The notes under the pieces: generated by a model
Database searches by the model: none
What the model was told of the DNA's origin: nothing
The model's input: the letters and a program-made list of their open reading frames with translations, nothing else
Part shown: one piece after another, positions 12,701 through 24,700 of the stretch
Layout of the letters: each line of letters opens with the position of its first letter
Position numbering within the stretch: position 1 is the stretch's first letter
Assembly (NCBI GenBank): GCA_947652605.1
Contig: OX393579.1
Span: 44,460,970 to 44,524,969 of the forward strand
Origin: Elmis aenea
Lineage: Eukaryota > Arthropoda > Insecta > Coleoptera > Elmidae
DNA length: 64,000 bases
Reading direction: 5' to 3'
Made by a program: the position numbers and the translations under genes

Positions 12701-15700
12701 CAAGGACTAACAGCCGAAACTGCACATGCTTTAAAATTTACAGCACTAAGCACATTTTATTGTATTAAGTTCCTTCTTGAACAAGCTGGATTTTACTATG
12801 TGTTAACTAGATCGTTTAGCTCAGATGCAGTTGAGGCAATGTTTTCTCATGTGCGACTAAGAGGCGGTTCAAATGATGCCACAGATGCAAGAACTGCTGA
12901 ATATGCATTACGGCAAATTTTAAGATGTGGCATTGTTAAAGCATCTAAATCATCAAATATTGCTAATAACATTAACTTCACCAGTTCTGCTACACTTTCC
13001 GCTTCAACAAAATCTGATGTATCAGTTAATGAAGATTTACTTATCCCAATTGAAATAAGGACACAAATTCAAAATTTGAACAAACTTTTTGTACCAAACA
13101 ACAACATTTATTCTGCATCTGTAGCGTTTTTGGCAGGATATATATTAAAAAAACTTGATGATAAATTTCGATGTGAAAAATGTCTTGAGCCATTAATGTG
13201 CACATATACTCCAGGACCATTACTAAGACTCATTTCTCTGCAAAATCGAGGTGGTCTTATGTATCCCAGTGTGGTGTTTGTGGGCACAATTAAAGAGATT
13301 GCAGATATCGTACAAAAAATGTTACCATATCTTAAACCTGACCAAATATGCAGTCAGATAAAACAAGTACTTCTGCCAAATTTGGACAAAAATCCATTAT
13401 TCGACTGCAACCAACATAAACAGGACACAATGGAAATAATTGTAACATCAGTGGTAAAACCAGTGCTAACAAATATATGTCTACAAAAAACAGATTTGGT
13501 AATAAGAAAGGCTTTAGACAACAAACCTTTAAGCAGAAAGGTTTTAAAGTTGTAAAATTAATATCTTACCTAATTTTTTATTGTTTGGTTTAGGTTGATA
13601 TATTATTTGTAACATTTTTACTTTTTTATCTTGTTGAAAGTAGTAATGCACGCATGCACCTAACATGCACCTAACCACGTTGTTTTATTATGCATTGAAG
13701 TTCAAATTTTGCCATTGGGGTCGCCACCTGATGTACTATTTGACAGGTGATTCTGACTGCTGACAACAATGAAAAATTTGAAATTGGGACGGCCATATAA
13801 GTAGCGCAGCGCATTATGAATGAAGTTGGCCATGCTTTTACACATAATGACAAATTTACAGTCATTCAAACAGTTTGCAACTAATGAGAAAAATTTTTAT
13901 TATTGATTTCTCAGAAAATATTATTCCTAAGAAAAGTTGGTGCATGGTCTAAAACTAATATTTAAGATGAAAAAAATTTCAATAAAAAGTCATGGAACAC
14001 TAGATTATAACGATTTTTGAAATATTCGCAGGAGTAAAGTGCCCCTATTTTAGGAGATATAAAAAAAAATTATAGGAAAAAGTTATTTAGAATCTCAAAA
14101 TAAGGCTAGGTTTAATAGAGGCACTTTACTCTTGTAAATATTTCAAAAATCGCTAAAATCTAGTGTCCTATGAATTTTTATCAAACTCGTTTTTATCTTA
14201 AAATTAGTTTTAGACTATGCACCAACTTTAATGAGGAATACAATTTTCTGAGAAATCAATAATAAAAAACTTTTCCATTTGTTGCAGACTTTTTGAATGT
14301 TGAAATTTCTTAAAAAATAAAATTTTGAATTTGATCTTCAAAATTTAAATCTAGCCTTATTTTGAGATTCTTAATAACTTTTTCCTATAAATTGTTTTTG
14401 TATCTCATAAAATAAGGGCACTTTGCTCTTGCAAATATTTCAAAAATCCTTAAAATCGAGTGTCTTATGACTTTTTATTAAACTTTTTTTGATCATAAAA
14501 TTAGTTTTAGACCATGCACCAACTTTTATCACAAATAAAAAATTTTGAGAAATCAATAATAAAAATGTTTCCCATTTGTTGCAGACTTTTTGAATGACGC
14601 TGTATACATGTTGTTAAATAAAATACTTGCAACGACAATAATTTATTTTAACTTTTTTTGTTTACCGGGGCGGCGAAACGTACGTTAGCACGCGGGCGGC
14701 CAAGTACTCAGAAACGGCACTGGTCTAACCCAACAAATTTTGAAAAAGTTGCCAGCGGTCTAACCCAACAAATTTTGAAAAAGTTGCTAGCGGTCTAACC
14801 CAACAAATTTTGAAAAAGTTGCCAGCGGTCTAACTCAACAAATTTTGAAAAAGTTGCCAGCGGTCTAACCTAACTAGTTTGGATAAAGTTGCTAGCGGTC
14901 TAACCTAACTAGTTTTGATATTTGGCACACTGATCAAATCCTATTTGCTAATCCCTGCACTTTAGCTTGGAAAATAAATGAAAAATGCCCTTTGTCATAA
15001 GTTAGCTATTCGGGGTGCCCTTCTTATCAAAAAGGTTGCCGACCCCTGATGTAGACTAATTGATGAGATAAGCAACAATAGAATCAGAAAAAGCCTAGGG
15101 ATGAAAGACATCAAGAAAAAGATGGAGACAAACCAATCAAAATGGCTGTGACATCTACTGTTCACGCCAGAAAGCAGGTGCGCAAAAATTGGATGGGAAA
15201 GGAAGTTTGAGGAAGAAAGACGTACAGAAAGACCAAGAACAAAATGGGAAAACGAAGTGAGACATAGACTAGAAGAAAAAGGAGTCAGCTGGAGAGATGT
15301 ACCACAGTTGGCCAATGATAGACAGAGATGGAGAAACAATCAAAGTTACAAGAGAACCTAATTAAGAAGATAAAAGTTGGGAAATTGGGAAAACATTTCT
15401 AGACTATTTCGCAAAGCTCTACTTTTGCATAAATCAAGATTACACGTGATAACAAAGAAGCAATGGCCTCCTTTCTGGGTTAGTTTAAAAAACAACCAAT
15501 TATCACTTTTATGTTAGAAGATAATGAATTACGTCGAATTTAGCCGCTTGAAGTTAATATGGCAACATTGTATGTTAGTACTTAATAGCTAAAATGGCAT
15601 GAAAAATTTGCATTCTTCAGATTTAAGAAGCAAAACTATTGATTGCAACTTTTATGATGTTTATGATGTACGAGGGAAGTCCGATATTAAAGGTACAGGT

Positions 15701-18700
15701 GGCTGTGAAACAAACACCTCAAGCGAAACATTGCAGTCATATGCATGTCTAGACAGGTTGAAGTGTGGTAGTAGAGTCTGGAGCGTTGTTGTGTGTAAGA
15801 CTCAATTTAGTAGCTTACGGGAAGCAAACAAACATGGCGTGTGTAATCGCAGAGTATTCCAAGTGTGAAGTGCGTGCGGTTATCCGATTTTTGCAGGCTG
15901 AAGGAGTTGACCAAAGCGAAATTCATCGCAGATTAAAGGGCGTTTATGGCCCGAAGGTCTTAAGCCGAAAAAGTAAGCGTTTGGTGCAAAAACTTTAAAG
16001 ATGGACGAACGGATCTCATTGATGTTCCAGATCATCAATGAGATCCGTTACTCCATCTTTAAATTTTTTGCACCAAACGCTGACTTTTTCGGCTTAAGAC
16101 CTTCGGGCCATAAACACCCTCTAATCTGCGATGAATTTCGCTCTGGTTAACTCCTTCGGCCTGCAAAAATCGGATAACTGCACGAACTTCACACTTGGAA
16201 TACTCTGCGATTACACACGCCATGTTTGTTTGCTTCCCGTAAGCTACTAAATTGAGTCTTACACACAACAACGCTCCAGACTCTACTACCACACTTCAAC
16301 CTGTCTAGACATGCATATGACGGCAATGTTTCGCTTGCGGTGTTTGTTTCACAGCCACCTGTACCTTTAATATCGGACTTCCCTCGTAGACTAATGTGAA
16401 TTTATATTGACTCACCTATCTATATTACACTCGTACAACCCAGGTTTAATTGCACTACGACACATAAGTGACCGATCCAAACGTTTAGTAACATCTTCAC
16501 CAATATTAGCTACCCATTGACGATAAAAAAGTAGCACTATTTCTTCTATAGATAACATTAACTTTTCATATTGGTTATTAATTTCTTCTGATGTACTACA
16601 TGGTAACATCCACGCTGCATCATCCAGCATCTATAGGAGGAAGAGTTAAAAAAATTTTATTCACACACATTAAATACCTGCAATCGTTTTTATGAAAAAT
16701 GAAAAAAAAAATTAGTTTTCATTATTTGGCAGTAAGTTTATTATTATTTTTATTTCTGTAAAAACTTCTTGAAAACAAATTTTTATGTATTTAATGGTAC
16801 AATAAACTTAAAGCTAAGTCGATTATGTTTACTTTTTTAAGTTAAGTCGATTCAATTTTGTTTTTTAAGCTAAGTTGATTCCGTTTTGTTTTTAAGCTCT
16901 CTATTCAGTTTTGTCTTAAACTGAGTTGATTCAGTTTTGTTTTTTAAGCTAAGTTGAGTCCGTTTTGTTTTTAAGGTGTCTATTCAGTTTTGTATACCTC
17001 CAGCTTTCTTATGGGTGGTGCCATTTCATTTTTACATGTATGCTAGAATATTTTTTTTATTAAAAAATATATTGCTTGAACGTATTATTTATTATAACCT
17101 GATAGTACGAACAATAACTGTTTTGTCACAATCACAATACCCTTGAAACGAAATAGAAGTACTTACTTTGGTGCAATTTATAATTTTCCTAATTTGGTTA
17201 TATAAAATGTAATTTTATCAGTGTAAGCAATCTTTTTTTTTCTTCAAGTGTATCTTGATTGTGAGAAATTAACGTTTTTACAATTACTTTTAACAATGTA
17301 AATGTTATCATTAGGAAATATATTTTTAAATCAAGAAAAATAAGTACTAGTCAACAATACATATGTCTGGCAGTCCTTCAATGGACCACTGATGACATCG
17401 AAATTGTCTTAAATATGTCTTATACTCCATTTTTCAGATTTTCAGTTTTATGAAAGTGTTTGAATTTATCTAAAGTTGTTTTTTTTTGGTAATCAACGGG
17501 AAATGTTACAACTTTTTCAAATTAAAACCTATCTATAGTAGTAAAAAATATTCCAATATCTGGTAAATAGTTGCTCATTTTATTTAAAAAAAAATAAAAT
17601 TTTAATAATAATTTATTGTGTCACGGAACCCATACACGATTTTTCGAAAATTGCGGAACCCTTACCATACCCTTATTTTATGGACCCCCCAATTTTAATT
17701 AGACATTAATTAAACCAGTGGTTTTCAATCTTTTTGTACCTCCGCCCCCTTAAAAAAAAAAAATAAATTGCCCCCCCTTAGTTTTCATAACAATCTAATT
17801 TCATAAATAATTATTTTATGGGCTACAAAATAATTTACCATATTGTGTATAAATAAAGTTCTTTTTGTTAGTTTGTATTCAAAATTTTGGTAACAGCTGC
17901 GGGCCCCCCTTGCAATAGACTTGCGACCCCTAGGGGGGCCTGCCCCACAGGTTGGAAACCACTGAATTAAACGAAACATTTTTTTTATTAATAAACATTG
18001 ATGCTTTATTTTAGGGATGTGATTTTAGTTAAAAGCTGTAAAAATAAGTAAAACAACACCACAAGAAACACGTTGAACCTACTTGGAAAAACGGTGACCC
18101 AGACCTAACATATTATAATATCTATTTATATTTCAAATAAATCACTTAAATAATCCAAAATTTATTACAATACATACTTTTTTTAATTGTTGAAGTCTAT
18201 TTTTCTTTAAACGTGCCAACAAAGCACGGCCTGCATACTGAGGTAACTGAGATGGATAGTCGTCTTTGTTTACTACGAGTTCGATTTTACAATTGTTAAT
18301 TTCAGTACTAAACATTGCGTACAACTAAAAAGAAGTGAATTATTGCACGTTTATCAACTAAAAATTATACACTGTACTTCTGTAGTTTTCCTTTCAAACA
18401 CAGGTCTCAAAGTTTTTCGTTTTGAATAATTATAAGTTGAAGCTAATGTTTCTATACCCTCCTCAACATTCGCGACTTCTGAGAAAATCGTGTCCACGAG
18501 ATTTTCTACAACCACTTCTATGTCTGTAATTCGATTGCGAAATATTTTCATTTCGTCATACCAACCCGAATCTTGTACATTTAAGATCAGACCTGCAACC
18601 TGCAACAAGATAAGGAATAATAATATGGCAATAAGTCACGGTCTACTTCACAGGTTGGGTAACTCCCATATAAAACCGACTGACAAGGGAACCTCACTTG

Positions 18701-21700
18701 GTGATACCTACTAAAGTCGGTTGATGGGACTAAGATTTTCCGAAAGAAGATCGTAAATGAAGAAAAGTACCAACTTTTTTGGCCCCGGAAACTCAAAACT
18801 TGAAACTCAATTTTTATTTTTGAAAAATTGCACGAAATAGGTTTAACTGTTAAATACCAGGTGTAAATGAACTCTTTAGTTTTGATTGTAGATAAATAAC
18901 ATTTTGGACACATGATATGTGTAAAAAATTGGATATTTTGAGCACATGCACACAATTGTTTCACTTCCGGTATGGCCGGAAATGACCCTAACTTTGTTAT
19001 TTTAAATGGAACACCCTGTATATTTTTACAATTTTAAGTACAATAGCATCATTTTGGTTAATTTTTATAACCTCAAATAGCCATAGTTCATTTACACCTG
19101 GTATTGCAGATTTTCTTAAATTTGGATTTGGCGCCAAAAAAATTAAAACAATTATTGTTATTTACGAATTCTTACTTTTAAAGAAAAAACTTGGATCTTG
19201 TTAATAAAACATAAAAGCACTATGATTTAACAATAATTATTTACAAGTTTATGTTCACTTCAAGTACCTTTAACAGTTTAACCTATTTCGTGTAATTTTT
19301 CAAAAATAAAAATCGAGTTTCAACGGTAAGTTTTAAGTTTCCGGGGCCAAAAAAGTTGGTACTCTTCTTCATTCACGATCTTCTTTCAGAAAATCTTAGT
19401 CCCATCAACCGACTTTAGTACCACCAAGTGAGGTTCCCTTGTGAGACCTGTAATTAGTTCCGTAAATGATCCCACAGATGGCGATAAGTCTAAGAACCGT
19501 TCGCCATAAATTATCGCTAGATGGCTATAGGTCTAAGAACCAGTTCATGCACAAGATTTTGACATAGCGCACAATTTTGAAATACGATAATTATACTTTT
19601 AGTTCTTTTCAAATTTTCGGGGGGATTTATCCCCCCTTGCGTACACCACTGCCGAATGATACTTTACTTTATAAATCCCTAATATGTTTTTGATAATACA
19701 ATTTGATTTCATAAAGTTTTAATAACGAAATTTTCAAAAATAGTGATTATGGTATTGTGGTGCAAGATTGTACCTCAAACGATATTGAAACAGAGCAGGA
19801 TTTATGAATAGGCCAAGATAATCCCTAGCCTGATGTAATTTAAGTTTAAGCATTATTGTAACCTTAACCGCTACAGAGGTTAGCCTGGTTACCTTCTTCT
19901 AGAGCCCAATCTACCCTTTCAGCCTAGGGACTATAAAAACTTTAATCCGACACGGGAGTGAAACCAATACATTTAAAAATAACACAGTAAATAGCATGTT
20001 GAATAGTTATTAATAACATAAAACTAATCTAAAAAATGATAATATTTTGTTCATAGTATTCAAAACTTATATTAAAAAATATATTTTGATGTAACGTTGT
20101 CGAAAAATCAACGAAATATAGTTATCAATCAGAATATTTCAACTATATCACAATTTTATCATTATACACATTCCTTAAAGATCTTGAAAATTTTGTAAAT
20201 CGGCAGCACCTATCACAGACCATGTAAATAAGTATTTCAAGCTTGTAAAAGCAAGTAAGTAAAGGGTTTTGACTCCAAACCCTAAAAACCATTGACTTTT
20301 TGTTATTAAATGTTAACTTTGGTAAATATTTGTTTTTTTGATTGAATTATAAAAGAATTTGATAAAGTCACGGAACATAACCTCAAAATTATTAACCTAT
20401 TCCACGGTCTACTACACAGGTTGGGAAACTCCCATATAAAACCGACTGAGGCCGGTAACTAGTTCTGTAATTTATTCCAGAGATGGCGATAAGAACTATT
20501 CGCCATAAATTATCGCTAGATGGCGGTAAGTAAGAACCGGTTTGTGCATAAGATTTTGACATAGAGAGGTTTATAAGCTTTCACTTAAAAAATTCGTTTA
20601 ATTCGAATTTAATCAAGCAGAGGATGTGTATAAAAATGTTTTAACCGAATTTTTAAGTTAGTTTTGTTCACGGTCTACTACACAGGTTGGGAAACTCCCA
20701 TATAAAACCGACTGAGGCCGGTAACTAGTTCCGTAAATTATCCCACAGATGGCGATAAGTCCAAGAACCGTCAGCCATAAATGATTGTTAGATGGCGATA
20801 CGTCTAAGAACCGGTTCGTGCACAAGATTTTGACATAATCAGTGAGATTTATAAGCTTTCGCTTAAAAAATTCGAATTTAATCAATCAGATGATGTACAT
20901 AAAAATGTTTTAACCGAATTTTTAAGTCAGGTTTGTTCAAAATAGGTTCTTAAACTTAATCGCCATCCAACGGATTTTTATGGCGAATGGTTCTTAGACT
21001 TATTGTCATCTAGCGGATATTTGTGTCGAAAAGTTACAGATTTTTTGACAGGCTTCCTAACCTGTGTAGTAGACCGTGACCTATTTTCATCTTATTTACA
21101 TAAACATATCCAATTAATTTATTATCCAAGGTGTGTTGTGTGTTTTAAAAATCAGTTTCATGGTAAATTGATTGTAAAGAAAAAACTTATCTGTGTAGAG
21201 ACCTTTGCTTGTTGATTTGCATGGTAACAGGACAATTACCCCCCGGGCAAATAACCCCCCTGTGCAAAGAAAAACACCAACGATAACTTGAAATGTTGGT
21301 AGATTATAATTGTCACAATGTAGTGTTAAACATGCAAAAAAAAATCCTATACTTCACGTATTTATGCATATTTTGATAAACATACAAACTGCTTCTTATA
21401 AATTAATTCGATCAAAGATAACACCCGAAGATCATATTGTAATTTTGCCTTAATTTTTTTTTTTAATTTCAACTTTAACACTTTACTTTGCGACAGTTAT
21501 AACTTACCGATATTTTAAGTTGGCTGTTGGTTTTTTTTTTGCACGGGGGGCTTAATTGTCTGGGGGGTTTTTACGAGTTTTTTTTTTGTCCGGGGTTATT
21601 TGTATGGGGGGTTATTATCCGGGGGATTATTATCCAGGGGGTACTTGTCCAGGGGTTATTATCAAGGGGGTACTTGTCCTAGAACCGATTTACATAACAG

Positions 21701-24700
21701 CCTTGCAATTTTTTCTGCATAAGCTATTTGCCAAACATTTTTAAAATTGCAGGCTTTTGTAAATAGTGCGGTTCATTAAATGTTTTAAGCTTTTAGAATT
21801 CTGACCCTTAGAATGTTAAAAAAAAGTAAAACCAAACGCTTTTTATACATTATGATATTTCTGTAAAATTAATGGTTTGTTGTATAAAAGTATTACCAGT
21901 TCTATGCTATCTAGGCTTTCTGTAAACATGTTTTCAATTTTAATGCACCAGCTTTCAAATTCTGGTCCTCGTGTTCCTCCAAATTTTGGTTTGGGTATAT
22001 CTTCAGTTTCATCGAATCGTCCAAATGTAATCATTGCCTCGCATACTTCGATCATATCTTTACATCTTTGTATAAAAGAATCAAGATGATTAAATATTGG
22101 TGCCTTATCTAAATGCCATGGCGTTTCAGAATATTGAGTATGAGTTTCTGAAACCTAAAAAAATAGTAGTGTGTTACTAGCACAGTTTATCAACACAAAC
22201 TTTTAAAAAAACAACAATAAAAGTAAAGTATGGTATATTTAAAAATAAACAAATTTAAATTATAAACCATTTTCTTGAAAAAGTAGTCCTCCACAAAAGT
22301 GTTTTGAAACAAATGTATTTATCGTGATAAAATACGCTTGCTGCAAAAATTATTAACATGAATAGTAGCACTATTTAAAGCATCTTAAAATGTTTTACCA
22401 ACAAACATGTTTTTGTTGATTCGGATAAAGAATTTAATTCTGAATCCGACCATGTGTTAAAAAAGTATGCATACATGGGAAAATTTTCGAGAAAAATCAG
22501 TTCATGATCAAATCTTAAAAATTATACTATAAATTCAAATGTATTAAAAATGAATTTTTAATAAAAATAAAAACAAATAATAAACGTTGACATAAAAAAT
22601 TAGACTCTAAAGAAAAGCAGTTACAAATAGAAGACAGCTGTGTTGTTTTTGCGCTATAGAGAGGAGGTTGATTTATGCAACCGTATTTGTGGGAATCCCC
22701 GATTTTTGTTTGTATTTTTACATCTACCAATTCTTAATTTGTATAGATTATTGTGTTGAAAGATAATTTAAATACACAATTTTGTATTAAATTTTTGGTG
22801 TAATTGCAGTAGTCCTTAAAAAAAAGGTACTAAGTTCAGTACTAAAACTACTGTCAAGATTAAAATATATAACAATAATATAAGCGAGTGTATAGTTAAA
22901 TAAACTACAGATATTTTGACAACTGAAAATATTTTATTACCTATCTAACAAGTACTTACTCAATTGAAGAAATATGTATATAATGTATTTATTTAAATGC
23001 AGTAGGTACCTAACAAAATTACCTAAAAAAACAAAAATTATTCGAGACGAGACGAGATTTTAGTAGTCGAGAAATTCTCTGCTACTCCTTCCACAATCCA
23101 CCAGTTTTCAAGTTCGGTGGATTAAATGGCTGCCGATGGCACCAAAAACTCCCCACCGGTGTAATAAAAGACAGACGTGATGTTCCCACCACACTTCAAC
23201 CGGTTGAATGTAAGACACTTTTTGACCGTTTTGGTGGAACCGGTGAAATTTAAGACACATGGTCTGTAAGACAGTTTTCGTGGAACCGGTGGCATCGCCG
23301 GTGAAATGTAAGACAGTTTTTGATAGTTTTAATGGAACCGATGGCACCGCGGAGGGATGTAAGACACACGGTTCGGTTTGTTTATGTTCATATTGAGTAG
23401 AATTGAAGGGTGTTATCGTGTTCTCACCTCTTAAACCCCAAAATAAATTACACCCGTCAATTCTACCCAATATGAACATTAACAAACCATGGTAACCACC
23501 AAAATGAATCGTTTTATTTTAGAATATTATTTAATGGTTCATGTTCACTCAAGGAAAAGTAAAAGAATAAAAAAAAAAATTCTTAATAAATCAAGCTTTT
23601 AAGGAAAATTTTTTTAATTTAAATTTCAAGCCTCCAATAAGTTCTGATACAAAAAACAAAGGGATTGCACTTTTCAGCCCCTTGTGAAAGTGGGAGATGA
23701 TTAAAAATATAAATATAGGAAACATTTAAAAACCTTATTTTACCGCTCCTCTTTAGGGGTTTGTAACTCCGAAAGGAGACGTCTAAGGAAAAAAAATTAT
23801 ATAAAAGCCCCTCCTTAATTTTCGATAAGGAATTACCTCCCGAATTTTTTCGCAATATTTTATAAACACCCTGTATAAGCAAACTAAGGACTACTGTTGT
23901 GTAAACAGACTAAGTTTAAACATTATTAATTTAGGCTAGGATTAAAGTGCTCATTGGTCTCAAAGATCAGGTTGCACTGCTATAAACTCTGTTAGGGTTA
24001 AACATTGAAATAAAAAATTCTAAAAAAAAGCAATACTGTGTTTTGAAAAAATATAAAATGTAGTTTGTTTTTAACTGTAAGGCCAAACGCTTTATTTTAC
24101 TATGCATCAATTTAAAAAAAATGTTTACTCACCAACATGTAAATTCTGATATATTCAAAGCAGCAGTCGATGCAAGTCTGAAACATTTTAATAGATGCTC
24201 TAGAATGTCTATCACGGAAAACCTTTTTAAGATCAATATAATCGGAACATTGCAGAATAATTTGATTTGTCAGGGCTCTACAGATAGAAGTAATTTTTCC
24301 AGTTGTGTTATAATAAGGACTTTGCATCCAGATAAATCGAAACAAATTTAATATCTCAGATAAATGGGGTGGCAATTCAGAAGGATCTTCTATCTCTGCC
24401 AGTCTCTTGCACGGCTCGAGTAAAATTTGCAGATATTCTATGTTTGACTTAGTCTCCATAATGTAGAGTTCTATTTCTTCAGCTAACATAAGAAACTGTC
24501 TAACGTATGTCGACTGAACGGCCATTAATATGTCACAGATGATTTTTAAGTTAGGGTTTTCAAGTTGGTGCATTAATCCCTCAAGATTTTCATCTGAAAA
24601 TAGTAAACTCAAAGTATGTGTCAAGTTAAATCGAGTCAATTAATATTGATTTGTCAGGTCTGTTTTATGAATTTAAAACATGGGGTCTTTTGAAATAAAT

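Larger units (their letters stand above)
11802..13834. mobile_element. P-superfamily DNA transposon, internally rearranged copy
   Basis: Terminal inverted repeats are 53 bp and perfect, beginning CATGGCCAACTTCATTCATA and containing GCGCTGCGCTACTTATATGG. CTTTTAC is duplicated at 11795-11801 and 13835-13841 (7 bp). The 2,033-bp element carries a P-type transposase C-terminal ORF (12488-13555) but no recognisable THAP zinc finger or first catalytic half. Part of its 5' region is displaced by a hAT MITE. The CATG start recalls the canonical Drosophila P terminus. The perfect TIRs suggest the insertion is fairly young. Confidence 0.9.
11423..14722. mobile_element. hAT-like non-autonomous element, CAG(G/T)GCCGTTTCTG ends
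   Basis: Ends CAGGGCCGTTTCTG and CAGAAACGGCACTG are inverted with one mismatch over 14 bp. GTCTAACC is duplicated at 11415-11422 and 14723-14730. Joining the flanks over one GTCTAACC restores an ordinary 35-bp minisatellite unit, which confirms the insertion. About 2.03 kb of the interior is the P-type element; the rest (13860-14610) is three related copies of a block of about 230 bp, the first inverted, with TTGCAGACTTTTTGAAT strings. Confidence 0.9.
11154..15048. mobile_element. hAT element, CAGGGGTCGGCAAC ends, 8-bp TSD
   Basis: The left end CAGGGGTCGGCAACG and right end GTTGCCGACCCCTG are perfect inverted repeats over 14 bp, flanked by ATGTAGAC at 11146-11153 and 15049-15056. CAGGGGTCGGCAA is a well-known hAT terminus. 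Its own sequence is only about 11154-11422 and 14723-15048, much of it a 35-bp minisatellite; everything between is a later insertion. No transposase of its own is left. Confidence 0.92.
11086..15370 (+). mobile_element. LINE 3' fragment, split by a nested transposon stack
   Basis: 11086-11153 and 15057-15370 together are collinear with the LINE piece at 1578-1995 (MRFLRKIE..., then RLEEKGVSWRDVPQ). The break is exactly the hAT insertion at 11154-15048, and the octamer ATGTAGAC is present once on each side. It is therefore the oldest, outermost layer of the stack. The frame is broken. Confidence 0.75.

Noticed and set aside
12518..13555. P-type transposase ORF as a domesticated host gene
   Set aside because: It lies between perfect 53-bp TIRs and a target duplication and lacks the DNA-binding half, so it is a recent mobile copy rather than a host gene.
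15599..15868. 89-codon plus-strand frame at the mariner palindrome
   Set aside because: Runs across the left end of the mariner element in the wrong frame; no family similarity.
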